A DNA stretch of 10,086 bases from Bacteroidota bacterium (GCA_026391115.1 JAPLER010000362.1:1-10086), one strand, 5' to 3'; shown: positions 1 to 7,265, counted from the stretch's first letter. Translations and numbers: made by a program. Notes: a model not told the origin generated them from the sequence alone.

Positions 1-556
1 AAAAAATTGTCCACAACAAACCATTATAGAACCAACAACTGTATATGGTATTAGTAAATATGCTGGTGAATTTTGGTGTAATTATTATTTTAACAGATAT
101 GGTGTTGATGTGAGAAGTTTACGTTATCCAGGACTGATAAGTTATAAATCTGCACCAGGTGGTGGAACTACTGATTATGCTGTTGAAATATTTTATGAAG
201 CTCTTGAACATAAGAAGTATGAATGCTTTTTAACAGAAGATACTTATTTGCCAATGATGTATATGCCTGACGCCATAAAAGCAACTATTGAATTAATGGA
301 AGCACCTGCAAGTGCAATAAGCGTGAGACATAGTTATAATGTAGCTGGTATTAGTTTTTCGCCAAAAGAAATTGCAGCAGCTATACGAAAACACATTCCA
401 GATTTTACGATTAGTTATAAAAATGATTATAGACAAGCTATAGCAAATAGCTGGCCTCAAAGCATTGATGATACAGTTGCCAGACAAGATTGGAACTGGC
501 AACACGATTATGAATTGGACACTATGGTTGCAGATATGTTAGATAATTTAAAATAA
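1..556 (+). CDS. tdh: L-threonine 3-dehydrogenase, SDR/epimerase type (5' truncated by window edge)
   Basis: The frame is open from base 2, so the gene begins outside the window; a GTG at 110 is internal, not the start. About 184 C-terminal residues are visible of a family usually near 315. The enzyme oxidises L-threonine with NAD+ to 2-amino-3-ketobutyrate in the cytoplasm, the first step of threonine breakdown to glycine and acetyl-CoA. The short-chain dehydrogenase catalytic pair is in YGISK (visible residues 15-19). The run PGGGTTDYAVEIF, LPMMYMPDA and the C-terminal RQAIANSWPQSIDD are characteristic of this TDH family, including the animal enzymes, and separate it from UDP-sugar epimerases. 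The NAD-binding Rossmann glycine motif lies off-window. The stop is TAA at 554-556, directly followed by a terminator. No partner gene such as a 2-amino-3-ketobutyrate ligase is visible. Confidence 0.92.
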   Translation, partial: KNCPQQTIIEPTTVYGISKYAGEFWCNYYFNRYGVDVRSLRYPGLISYKSAPGGGTTDYAVEIFYEALEHKKYECFLTEDTYLPMMYMPDAIKATIELMEAPASAISVRHSYNVAGISFSPKEIAAAIRKHIPDFTISYKNDYRQAIANSWPQSIDDTVARQDWNWQHDYELDTMVADMLDNLK

Positions 557-587
557 AAAAATGCCAAGCTAAAGCTTGGCATTTTTT
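555..587. terminator. Bidirectional rho-independent terminator between tdh and asmA
   Basis: A perfect 10-bp stem (ATGCCAAGCT at 561-570 with AGCTTGGCAT at 573-582) is flanked by an A-tract at 555-561 and a T-tract at 582-587. It therefore works as hairpin plus U-run on both strands. It sits between the convergent 3' ends of tdh (stop 556) and the AsmA gene (stop 602), so it can serve both. Confidence 0.88.
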
Positions 588-601
588 ATGCATTTATGAA
601 T

Positions 602-3286
602 CTATCCTTTCTTAAATGGATTCAAATCTTTTAATAAATTCTTGCCTGCTTCTTCAACACGCTTTTTAGGATCTGTACTTTGTGTAGAATCTTTATTGCC
701 TAAAACGTTTTTGATTATTTCATTTTTAGCATCTTTTATAATTTGATCTTTCACTGCTTTGGCTGTATCCTTTACAGCGTTTGTTGTTTGCTGAATAGCA
801 GTGTTTACAGCAGCCTTGGTACTATCAATTTTATTTTGTACAAAATTAGTTGCCTGTGTTTTTAAATCATCAGCAAGGGAGGTACCAGTTTGTTTTAAAT
901 CTGTTTTCAGTGTTGGAGATTTAATGTTTCCACCTAATTTCATTTGCACATTAACAATATCAGAAACCTTTATTGGTAAGCCTTTAGCAGTTGCTTGTGC
1001 AGCTAAACCATCAATAAAATTATTACCAGCTGCACCCATTAAAGTACGTGGTAGTTTCATATTAATAGTATAATCCAACAATTGGTCAAAGCCGTGAGAA
1101 CCACCAATTTCCATCTCAATATCTTTTAGTTTTACTTTAAATGGTTTTATAAAAACTTTGCCATTGGTAAACTCAAAAAATGTTTTGATATCTTTTAAAG
1201 AAAGATTTTGCAATTGAGCTACATTTAAAGTAGAAGCAATTTTATCTATAGGTGCAAACTTGCTTAACAAACCTTCAATCAATAATAAATTTCCATTACC
1301 TGTAAGTGTGCTCATATCAGGCATCATATTATCTCCAAGTTTACCAGTAAGTGTTAATGATGAAGTTAATTTACCAGCTAGATATTGCCCTACAGGCATC
1401 AATTTTTGAATAGTATTGAATGCATAAAATGTTTTTTGAATATCAACATTACTTACATTATAAGTTAAAGAAATATCAGGCTTTTTTGTATCCAACTTGG
1501 TTGAGTAAAATCCAGTAACAGCAAAGTCTCCATTTAATGCTTTTGCTTTTACATTTTCCATTGTGACTGTTTCATTAGCTACTTTTAATGAACCACTAAT
1601 ATTGCTCATATCAAGTTTATCATACTGCACATTATCAACCAAAGCATTTAACGTTAAGTCTAAATTTTTAGGAACAATAAATGGTTTACTTTCTGGTGTA
1701 TTCTTTTTAGTAGTGTCTGTACTTACACCCATCAATTCATTCAAATTTACATTATCAGCTTTTACATTTACAACCCCATTCAATGCTTGATTTTGTAATA
1801 CATAAGGCAACAAATTATTGATATATCCATTTGCCTGAAACTTGGTATTCATAAATCTTCCAACTAAATTACTTAAAGTAACATTGGTAGGATTAAAACT
1901 CATACTTGCACTATTTAAACTTACTCCACTTGGATAATCTTTTGACGCAAAATTAAAATTACTCACATCAACAGTGCCTTGTGCTTTAAACTTATCAAAC
2001 TGTTTACGTTGCATTGCCAATGTGCTGCCAACAACTTCAACATTGGCATTTATAATACCTTGTAATGTAGTTATAGAAGGCACTTTAATAAATTGAGATA
2101 CTTTGCTTAAATCCAATTTTCCTTTTGCAGCAGCATCAACAAATAAATCTGTAATAGGATTTTTTACCAATAATTTAAAGTCGAATGGTTCATTTGCCAA
2201 ACTTAAATGTGCTTTTGAAATATCAATAACCGTATGGTCTGTAACGCCATCAGGATTATCCAACTTCATAATGATATTAATATCTTTAACTGGTGCTGGC
2301 AAATCTGGATATTGAAAAAAACCATCATTCACTTGTAAATTGACTTGATAAGCTGGTATAGTTGTTTTGTCATAGTTGCCTTTTACAAATCCGTTGAAAA
2401 TAGCTTTACCACTGGTTTTGATGGTGCTGAAATTGTTTTGATAAATAGTTGGAATCAAAGAAAGTATATTTTTAAAATCGGTTGATGGAGCTTTAAATTC
2501 TATATCCATTCCATAACCATCAGCCAGCATTTGAAAGAAACCCTTTGTAGAAAGTTGCAAATCATTTAAAGTAATTTTATCCGTATTAAAACCAAACTTC
2601 ATTTGTTTAGTATCAACCATTAAATCAATATCAGCAGTAGTTTTAGCTTCGTTGATATAACTGATACCATTCATTTTATAACTCCATTTGGCAATATTTG
2701 TTTTAGTTACCAATGTAAAAATATCAGCTTCAAAATCGCCACTTCCGCTATGATCAATACCTTCAACCGTAGCAAACATATTGCCACTAAAATCACTATA
2801 CTTTACATTACAATTAGCTAAACTATAATGTTGTAATTTCAACTTCATTTGCTTTGAAGTATCTACAGTTGCTGTCTTTGAGCTATCTGGTTTTACAATA
2901 TCCCAATTAGCTTTTCCTTGTTTATTTACAATGGTGTTAATGTTTGCATCTTTAATATCAATACCATAAATATTAATTTCACTACCAGTAACAGCACTCC
3001 ACAAATTCATTGAAACATCAATTTGTTTTGCAGTAATTAAGCTATCATTTTCAAACTCATTAATACCTACTACAGACAAATTATTTAAGCCAACTGCCAA
3101 CTTTGGAAAATGGCGAAACACAGAAATATCAACATCTGCAAAATCAACTTTAGCATTTAGTTTTTGATTAATCTTTTCTTTTACCAACGCAACAATTTTT
3201 CCTTTGAATATATAAGGAGTAGCTATTGCCAATACTACTAAAACCAACAAAGTAATACCAGTATATTTTAAAATTTTCTTCATCAT
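602..3286 (-). CDS. AsmA family protein, inner-membrane anchored, envelope-spanning type
   Basis: This 894-residue protein begins with one membrane segment (about residues 5-27, MMKKILKY then ITLLVLVVLAIATPYIF), followed by the family-typical DISVFRHFPKLAVGLNNLSVVG near residues 53-74. The large body is made of repeated beta-strand blocks. The AsmA-like C-terminal block (MSTLTGNGNLLLIEG, then FKVKLKDIEMEIGGSHGFDQ) is followed by a Lys/Ala/Thr-rich, probably helical tail of about 90 residues ending NPFKKG. AsmA/YhdP/TamB-type proteins form long beta-grooves anchored in the inner membrane and are linked to lipid transport and outer-membrane homeostasis. That role is family knowledge and not shown here. 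The start ATG at 3286 is followed by a second Met codon; either could be used. It is the last gene of an apparent operon, 60 bp after rdgB. A specific name such as asmA cannot be given. Confidence 0.85.
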   Translation of the reverse strand: MMKKILKYTGITLLVLVVLAIATPYIFKGKIVALVKEKINQKLNAKVDFADVDISVFRHFPKLAVGLNNLSVVGINEFENDSLITAKQIDVSMNLWSAVTGSEINIYGIDIKDANINTIVNKQGKANWDIVKPDSSKTATVDTSKQMKLKLQHYSLANCNVKYSDFSGNMFATVEGIDHSGSGDFEADIFTLVTKTNIAKWSYKMNGISYINEAKTTADIDLMVDTKQMKFGFNTDKITLNDLQLSTKGFFQMLADGYGMDIEFKAPSTDFKNILSLIPTIYQNNFSTIKTSGKAIFNGFVKGNYDKTTIPAYQVNLQVNDGFFQYPDLPAPVKDINIIMKLDNPDGVTDHTVIDISKAHLSLANEPFDFKLLVKNPITDLFVDAAAKGKLDLSKVSQFIKVPSITTLQGIINANVEVVGSTLAMQRKQFDKFKAQGTVDVSNFNFASKDYPSGVSLNSASMSFNPTNVTLSNLVGRFMNTKFQANGYINNLLPYVLQNQALNGVVNVKADNVNLNELMGVSTDTTKKNTPESKPFIVPKNLDLTLNALVDNVQYDKLDMSNISGSLKVANETVTMENVKAKALNGDFAVTGFYSTKLDTKKPDISLTYNVSNVDIQKTFYAFNTIQKLMPVGQYLAGKLTSSLTLTGKLGDNMMPDMSTLTGNGNLLLIEGLLSKFAPIDKIASTLNVAQLQNLSLKDIKTFFEFTNGKVFIKPFKVKLKDIEMEIGGSHGFDQLLDYTINMKLPRTLMGAAGNNFIDGLAAQATAKGLPIKVSDIVNVQMKLGGNIKSPTLKTDLKQTGTSLADDLKTQATNFVQNKIDSTKAAVNTAIQQTTNAVKDTAKAVKDQIIKDAKNEIIKNVLGNKDSTQSTDPKKRVEEAGKNLLKDLNPFKKG

Positions 3287-3308
3287 ATATGTGAAAATAA
3301 GGTATTGA

Positions 3309-3333
3309 GTTATTTAAAATAACCTTACGTAAG
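3309..3333. repeat. Two abutting small palindromes between rdgB and the AsmA gene
   Basis: GTTATTT-A-AAATAAC (3309-3323) is immediately followed by CTTACGTAAG (3324-3333); both are perfect inverted repeats. They sit in the 60-bp gap 23 bp upstream of the AsmA start. They could be a regulator site or a weak hairpin in the rdgB-asmA transcript. There is no T-run, so they do not look like a terminator. Confidence 0.35.
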
Positions 3334-3346
3334 AATTATGAAATAT

Positions 3347-3928
3347 TTAAGAAATATTTTGTAAGAAACCAATCAACTTATCTGTTGCTTTTCTTCTATG
3401 GCTGTATATATTTTTTTCATCCAAACTCATTTGTGCAAAGGTCTTTGTGTCTCCATCAGGCACAAAAATGGGGTCATAGCCAAAGCCATCCTTTCCTCTT
3501 TGTTCTTCAATGATTTTGCCTTTACAAATGCCTTCAAACATGTATTGTTTACCATTAATCACTAAGCTTATAATAGTTTTAAATTGAGCATTTCTATTTA
3601 CTGTTCCTTGCAATTTATTCAATACTTTTTCTATGTTTTTTTGATGACCTTTTTCTTCACCAGCATACCTTGCACTTAATACACCAGGTTCTCCATTCAG
3701 TATTTCTATTTCAAGTCCTGTATCTTCTCCAAAACAATCTTTTTGTGTTAAGTTAAAAATGAAATTTGACTTCTCATTTGCATTAGCTTCAATGGTATCA
3801 TAAGGCTCAGGAATATCAATATCTATACCTGCTTCAACCAAAGTGATAATATTGAATTTATTTCCAATAACACTTTTGATTTCATCTATTTTATGTTGGT
3901 TATTGGTTGCAAAAATTAGTGTTGTCAT
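3347..3928 (-). CDS. rdgB: dITP/XTP pyrophosphatase (RdgB/HAM1, non-canonical purine NTP pyrophosphatase)
   Basis: A 193-residue protein of normal family length (E. coli RdgB 197). It hydrolyses dITP, dXTP and ITP to monophosphate and pyrophosphate, keeping deaminated purines out of DNA and RNA in the cytoplasm. The diagnostic motifs are all present: the N-terminal FATNNQHKIDEI substrate loop (6-17), GEDTGLEIEILNGEPGVLSA (67-86) with the presumed general-base/metal Asp69, SARYAG (85-90), DGFGYDPIF (147-155) and SHRRKA (176-181). The usual (A)DDSG is GEDTG here, a mild variation also seen in the family. It is flanked by 60-bp gaps on both sides in the same orientation, which suggests an operon with the 174-residue protein upstream and the AsmA gene downstream. 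Confidence 0.95.
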   Translation of the reverse strand: MTTLIFATNNQHKIDEIKSVIGNKFNIITLVEAGIDIDIPEPYDTIEANANEKSNFIFNLTQKDCFGEDTGLEIEILNGEPGVLSARYAGEEKGHQKNIEKVLNKLQGTVNRNAQFKTIISLVINGKQYMFEGICKGKIIEEQRGKDGFGYDPIFVPDGDTKTFAQMSLDEKNIYSHRRKATDKLIGFLQNIS

Positions 3929-3988
3929 TTGTTAGTTAAAAGTAAATCGTTGAAAATAAAAGTGTTTTTTTAATTAGAGTTATAATGT

Positions 3989-4513
3989 CTAAACATTAAA
4001 CATCGTTTTTAAACTCATCCACAATTTAGTTTTCTCCATTTTAACTGTTTCATTATTACCAATCATTTTATCCAAATCAGCAGCAATCAACATTTGGCAA
4101 TTACTGTAATGCTGAATTCTATATTCTGGGAAAATTAAAGGCAACTGAAATTTTTTAGCATCAATACCAAATAACAACAAAAATTGAGGATTAAAAGCAT
4201 CCTTAATTTGATTATATGTCAACAGTTTATTACTACTGTTTACAATAGCTACATCGGCAAGGGTTAATTTACAAGCTGTAAGTAACTTAGTAAGCAAATC
4301 AAGTTTATCATCTGTTAAATACACAGCACTATTATCGAATACAATAATTGAAATGTTTTTATTATTCTCACCCAAAAATTTTATAGTTTGCTCATTGGTA
4401 TCTGTATTTTTATTAATCACTTTTTTCGCCTCAACATTAATAGTTTCTATTAAGCTGTTGCTATACAAATCTGCAATTACAAAGGGTGGTAAACTAATTT
4501 CCTGAAAACTCAT
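3989..4513 (-). CDS. Unrecognised 174-residue protein, possible DNA polymerase III psi (HolD)-like fold
   Basis: The open frame reaches 4570, abutting the ilvE start, but the Met codon at 4513 is the better start. It yields MSFQEISLPPFVIADLYSNS and leaves 57 bp for divergent promoters. There is no signal peptide or membrane segment. The charged linker (about 25-50) is followed by an alternating strand/helix pattern: ISIIVFDN (54-61), LTDDKLDLLTKLLTACKL (66-83), a second core strand FLLLFGID (111-118), LIFPEYRIQHY (126-136), then a helix ending KTKLWMSLKTMF (161-172). This order resembles HolD: a short strand, a helix with L-T-D, a 'LG' strand, a 'spaL..L..n' segment and a terminal 'LW..L' helix. 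HolD ties the clamp loader to SSB in gammaproteobacteria. The resemblance is pattern-level only and the function remains inference. It is the first gene of the apparent operon with rdgB. Confidence 0.8.
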   Translation of the reverse strand: MSFQEISLPPFVIADLYSNSLIETINVEAKKVINKNTDTNEQTIKFLGENNKNISIIVFDNSAVYLTDDKLDLLTKLLTACKLTLADVAIVNSSNKLLTYNQIKDAFNPQFLLLFGIDAKKFQLPLIFPEYRIQHYSNCQMLIAADLDKMIGNNETVKMEKTKLWMSLKTMFNV

Positions 4514-4570
4514 AAATAAAATATTAACGATTGTTAGTTTTTGCCTTAATTTGCATTTTAAATCATACAA
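4514..4570. promoter_or_regulatory. Divergent promoter region between the 174-residue gene and ilvE
   Basis: The 57-bp gap separates two start codons pointing away from each other, so it must hold or overlap promoters for both. On the + strand TTAATTTG (4546-4553), 17 bp before the ilvE ATG, is close to the Bacteroidota -7 consensus TAnnTTTG (second base differs), but no TTG lies at the usual -33 distance. No convincing element was seen for the minus gene. Confidence 0.35.
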
Positions 4571-5635
4571 ATGGAAACTACTTTGGACATTAACATAACA
4601 CGCGTAGAAAGCAGCAAACTTAATGATTTAAGTTTAGAAAATATCCCTTTTGGCAAGTATTTCAGCAACCATATGCTAGAAGCTGATTACGAAAATGGTG
4701 AATGGAAAAATGTAGAAATAAAGCCATATCAACCATTAATTTTTGAACCTACATTGGCTGCTTTACATTATGGACAAAGCATTTTTGAAGGTATTAAAGC
4801 CTATAAAGATGCTGATGGAGAAGCCTATATTTTTAGACCATACGACAATTTTGTACGTTTTAATATTTCTGCAGAGAGATTGTGTATGCCAACTGTGCCA
4901 GAAGAAATTTTTATGGATGGAATGAAACAGTTAATTGCACTAGATAAGAACTGGATTCCTTTCAGAGAAAACCATAGCTTATACATTCGTCCATTAATGT
5001 TTGCAACAGATACTTTATTAGGTGTTAGACCTTCCGATACTTATAAGTTTATGGTAATGCTTAGTCCAAGTGGACCATATTATACTACACCAATGAAAAT
5101 TGCAGTAGAAAGTAAATACACTCGTGCTGTAAAAGGTGGTGTTGGGTTTAGTAAAAATGCAGGTAATTATGCCAATAGTATGTTGGCTGCTAAAGAAGCT
5201 AAAGAAAAAGGATATGACCAAGTTTTATGGACAGATGGCTTTGAACATAAATGGTTGCAAGAAGTAGGAATGATGAACATTATGTTTATTATTGATGGCG
5301 TTGCTGTTACTCCAGATATTAGTGAAGGTACTGTTTTAAATGGCGTTACCAGAAATAGTATTATAGTAATGTTACAAGAAATGGGCTTTACAGTAGAACA
5401 AAGAAAAATAAGTATTGACGAAGTAGTTGCAGCTTATAAAAATGGTACTTTACAAGAAGTATTTGGTTGTGGTACTGCTGCTACTATTGCACCAATTGCA
5501 GAATTGGGTTACGAAGATGTAAGAATGCCATTTGATGTTGATAGCTTTAAAACAGCCATTGCACTACGCAAACATTTTGATGATATTAGATACAGCCGTG
5601 TACCAGATACACACGGTTGGATGGTAAAAATTTAA
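4571..5635 (+). CDS. ilvE: Branched-chain-amino-acid aminotransferase (fold-type IV, PLP)
   Basis: A 354-residue cytoplasmic enzyme of the long, eukaryotic-like BCAT class. It reversibly transfers the amino group between leucine, isoleucine or valine and 2-oxoglutarate: the last step of synthesis and the first of breakdown. Visible signatures are ALHYGQSIFEGIKAY (64-78), IRPLMFATD (139-147), FSKNAGNYANS (193-203) with the PLP Schiff-base Lys195, GYDQVLWTDGFEHKWLQEVG with MMNIMF after it (the EVGxMN motif), GVTRNSI, and EVFGCGTAATIAPI for phosphate binding. The ATG at 4571 is chosen because it begins a family-like N-terminus and has no alternative upstream. It is transcribed alone, divergently from the 174-residue gene, and is followed 25 bp after the stop by a strong terminator. 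No other ilv or leu gene is nearby. Confidence 0.95.
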   Translation: METTLDINITRVESSKLNDLSLENIPFGKYFSNHMLEADYENGEWKNVEIKPYQPLIFEPTLAALHYGQSIFEGIKAYKDADGEAYIFRPYDNFVRFNISAERLCMPTVPEEIFMDGMKQLIALDKNWIPFRENHSLYIRPLMFATDTLLGVRPSDTYKFMVMLSPSGPYYTTPMKIAVESKYTRAVKGGVGFSKNAGNYANSMLAAKEAKEKGYDQVLWTDGFEHKWLQEVGMMNIMFIIDGVAVTPDISEGTVLNGVTRNSIIVMLQEMGFTVEQRKISIDEVVAAYKNGTLQEVFGCGTAATIAPIAELGYEDVRMPFDVDSFKTAIALRKHFDDIRYSRVPDTHGWMVKI

Positions 5636-5659
5636 GATATATTTTGTGCTTGAAATTGA

Positions 5660-5693
5660 AATGCCAATGATAAATATCATTGGCATTTTTTTT
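5660..5693 (+). terminator. Rho-independent terminator of ilvE
   Basis: A 13-bp perfect inverted repeat (AATGCCAATGATA at 5660-5672 with TATCATTGGCATT at 5675-5687) leads into an uninterrupted T-run ending at 5693. It lies 25 bp after the ilvE stop. The innermost pairs would open to give a realistic loop. Confidence 0.9.
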
Positions 5694-5840
5694 AATTGAA
5701 TTTCTAGATAATTAAATCTTGAATATATTTCAAGTTTGTGGCATCTTATTACAATTAATTCTATATAACATAAACATACAAACGTTTATCAATATCTTAT
5801 ACATGATGAGCTTTAACTGTATAAATAAGCTTCTAATATT
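5694..5840. other. AT-rich spacer with no supported feature
   Basis: This is the gap between two terminators facing each other (ilvE on the left, the GH5 gene on the right), part of a 322-bp gene-free stretch. Short open frames here are of low-complexity composition and lack a convincing start or family signature. No RNA gene or repeat was recognised. Confidence 0.6.
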
Positions 5841-5879
5841 CAAAAAACAAACAAAAGCTGCCCCTAATAGCAGCTTTTG
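5841..5879 (-). terminator. Rho-independent terminator of the GH5 gene
   Basis: The 10-bp stem CAAAAGCTGC (5852-5861) pairs with GCAGCTTTTG (5870-5879) around an 8-base loop. Read on the minus strand it is followed by a T-rich run (plus-strand A-tract at 5842-5847 and neighbours). It lies about 80 bp past the GH5 stop codon. Confidence 0.75.
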
Positions 5880-5957
5880 CGTCAACTTAAAATTTGTTGA
5901 CTTGCTTTTCATAGCAAATTGGATATATAGAAACAGGGAAGTTTTTTAGTCTAATAA

Positions 5958-7016
5958 TTAGTAGTTACGTACAAAATTTTTATTAAAAAATTTAGAATAA
6001 GCAATCATTTGTGGTTGATCTGCACTATTTATAGGTTGAACAGATAATTCATAATCTTTCCACCATGAGCCTGCAGCCCAATAAGAGGCACCAATATTAT
6101 TTTGCTGTAGATAATCTAAAAAATAGTTCATTACAGTTATCCATCTTTTATCTTTTTTTGGAATTCCAAACTCTCCAACATATCCACGTTTATTGTATTT
6201 GTTAAGCCAATCTACAAAAGGCTTCATTCTTTCAACACCAGTAAGCTCATATGCACCATCTGCATCGTAACTTTTGGCATATTTACCAGAATAATCATTA
6301 TCAAAATAACAATGAGCATTGAAAACTGTTTTACCTGCAACGTCAACTATATTTTTTAAATCATAATTATATTGTTCCCAAGTTGCAGGGTTAGAATAAT
6401 TATCGCCATCAACAAGTATTGTTGTGTATTTATCTACTTCTCTAATACCATTGATAACTTGCTGAACTGTACTAGCCCATTTGTAAGAACCCATATCGTG
6501 AGGCTCGGTCATAATGGCAAAGGCAAATACATTTTGCTTATCGAACATAGCCCTTGCCATTCTTTTCCAAAAATCTACTAAATAAGCTGCAGGTAAATCA
6601 TAACTACCTACTACATAAGTGTTGCCATTTAGTTGATACCTCCCAAAATTTTGTAATACTAAATTGACTTTAATTTTTTTAGCAGCACATTTATCTACAA
6701 ATTCCTTGATATGGCTAAGTTCAGTTGGATCTAGTGGTTCGCCTGGCACTCTTTGTATCCTCTCCCATTTAAAAGGGAGTTGAATTAAATCTATTCCCTT
6801 AGACGCAAAATAGTCGATGTCACTATTATTAGGATAAGTATAATCTATACCTAATGTGCCTGGTAAATTTTTTTCACCAAATTCAGCACCACAAAGCGTG
6901 ATACCATAAATTTGATTGGTTAATTGAGCTTTAAGATTGTTTACAGAAACTTGACATAAGCATAAAGCCAAAAGAATTGAGCAACGGATCATTTGAATTG
7001 ATGATAATTTTTTCAT
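5958..7016 (-). CDS. Secreted glycoside hydrolase family 5-like protein (GH5_5-like) with altered active-site residues
   Basis: A 352-residue protein with a Sec signal peptide (MKK then a hydrophobic stretch to VNNLKA, likely cut near residue 30), so it is exported. One TIM-barrel domain fills the rest. Order of motifs: LIQLPFKWERIQ (77-88), LVLQNFGRY (119-127), FAIMTEPHDM (166-175) with acid/base Glu171, FNAHCYFDNDYSG (232-244) with His235 and Tyr237, GYVGEFG (278-284) with nucleophile Glu282, and SYWAAGSWW (311-319). The layout, including EPHDM and D-x-D-x-SG, is like family 5 endoglucanases of the fungal Cel5A group, which cut beta-1,4-glucans. However, the usual Arg of 'R-P', His of 'HN' and Asn of 'NEP' are Gln79, Gln122 and Thr170. 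It may act on another substrate, be weak, or merely bind. It is monocistronic, downstream of duplicated FNR-type modules and followed by its own terminator. No SusC/D, binding module or sorting domain is visible. Confidence 0.88.
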   Translation of the reverse strand: MKKLSSIQMIRCSILLALCLCQVSVNNLKAQLTNQIYGITLCGAEFGEKNLPGTLGIDYTYPNNSDIDYFASKGIDLIQLPFKWERIQRVPGEPLDPTELSHIKEFVDKCAAKKIKVNLVLQNFGRYQLNGNTYVVGSYDLPAAYLVDFWKRMARAMFDKQNVFAFAIMTEPHDMGSYKWASTVQQVINGIREVDKYTTILVDGDNYSNPATWEQYNYDLKNIVDVAGKTVFNAHCYFDNDYSGKYAKSYDADGAYELTGVERMKPFVDWLNKYNKRGYVGEFGIPKKDKRWITVMNYFLDYLQQNNIGASYWAAGSWWKDYELSVQPINSADQPQMIAYSKFFNKNFVRNY

Positions 7017-7091
7017 AACGTTAAATTTTTGAATTTTAAAAAAGGATAATGAATTTTATAAAGGATATTGATTTTGATTATTTTTTAGACC

Positions 7092-7265
7092 CTACTTCTT
7101 ATTTCGAGTGCAAGATAAATTGTAGCTGTATCGCCGAAAATGACCTTCATCAAAATTCAAATTGATTGTAATCAACACAATTTTTTTGATGTAAATAATT
7201 TTACTAAATGGACTTAAGTCACCTGCTAACAATTGTATTTTGGGGTATGTATTTGCAGAGCTCAT
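7092..7265 (-). CDS. Doubtful 57-codon open frame between the two modules; possible truncated gene start
   Basis: From the ATG at 7265 the frame reads MSSANTYPKIQLLAGDLSPF and then SKIIYIKKIV. After that it runs through module A read as codons (LITINLNF and RRYSYNLSCTRNKK come from the operators and promoter element) to a stop at 7092. The ATG is about 40 bp downstream of the promoter-like element of module B, a sensible leader length. The first 25 or so residues look protein-like and the rest do not. This fits a gene start cut short when module A was placed behind it, or chance. No family is recognised. Confidence 0.2.
   Translation of the reverse strand: MSSANTYPKIQLLAGDLSPFSKIIYIKKIVLITINLNFDEGHFRRYSYNLSCTRNKK
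7101..7117 (-). promoter_or_regulatory. Promoter-like element P1 of module A
   Basis: On the minus strand this reads TATCTTGCACTCGAAAT, identical over 17 bases to the element of module B. TATCTTG partly fits the Bacteroidota -7 box TAnnTTTG. Its centre is about 32 bp from the centre of the nearer operator, which would put that operator near -40 to -41.5, the class II activator position. Transcription from here would give a leader of about 90 nt before the GH5 ATG. The start point is inferred. Confidence 0.45.
7140..7153. promoter_or_regulatory. FNR/Crp-type operator A1 (promoter-proximal)
   Basis: ATGAC-CTTC-ATCAA is a near-palindrome of the form TTGAY-N4-RTCAA, differing from the consensus at the first base only. 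It corresponds exactly, at +203 bp, to the perfect palindrome B1. Confidence 0.6.
7162..7175. promoter_or_regulatory. FNR/Crp-type operator A2 (promoter-distal)
   Basis: TTGAT-TGTA-ATCAA is a perfect match to the classical FNR consensus TTGAT-N4-ATCAA. Its centre is 22 bp, about two helical turns, from that of operator A1, so two dimers would lie on the same DNA face. Confidence 0.72.

Larger units (their letters stand above)
7090..7195 (-). repeat. Regulatory module A (proximal copy of a duplicated operator-promoter unit)
   Basis: This shares blocks with module B at a constant 203-bp offset: ATTTCGAGTGCAAGATA (7101-7117), two FNR-type palindromes (7140-7153 and 7162-7175), and GATGTAAA (7188-7195, offset 208). 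The bases between these blocks have diverged to about half identity, or lower between the palindromes. It lies 74-179 bp upstream of the GH5 start and is oriented to drive it. Confidence 0.75.

Noticed and set aside
110..556. GTG at 110 as the start of the first gene
   Set aside because: The frame is open upstream to base 2 and encodes the family's TVYGISK catalytic segment, so the gene begins outside the window.
4514..4570. Longer start of the 174-residue protein at 4570
   Set aside because: It would abut the ilvE ATG, leave no promoter room, and add 19 residues (MYDLKCKLRQKL and on) unlike a conserved N-terminus; Met at 4513 is preferred.
5719..5949. Short open frames on both strands between the ilvE and GH5 terminators
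   Set aside because: They are low-complexity, lack credible starts, run through the GH5 terminator hairpin, and match no family I recognise.
5958..7016. GH5 protein as a lipoprotein (LALC near the signal-peptide core)
   Set aside because: The residue before Cys is Leu rather than Gly/Ala/Ser, and a normal type I cleavage site (NLKA then Q) follows; surface lipoprotein anchoring is not supported.
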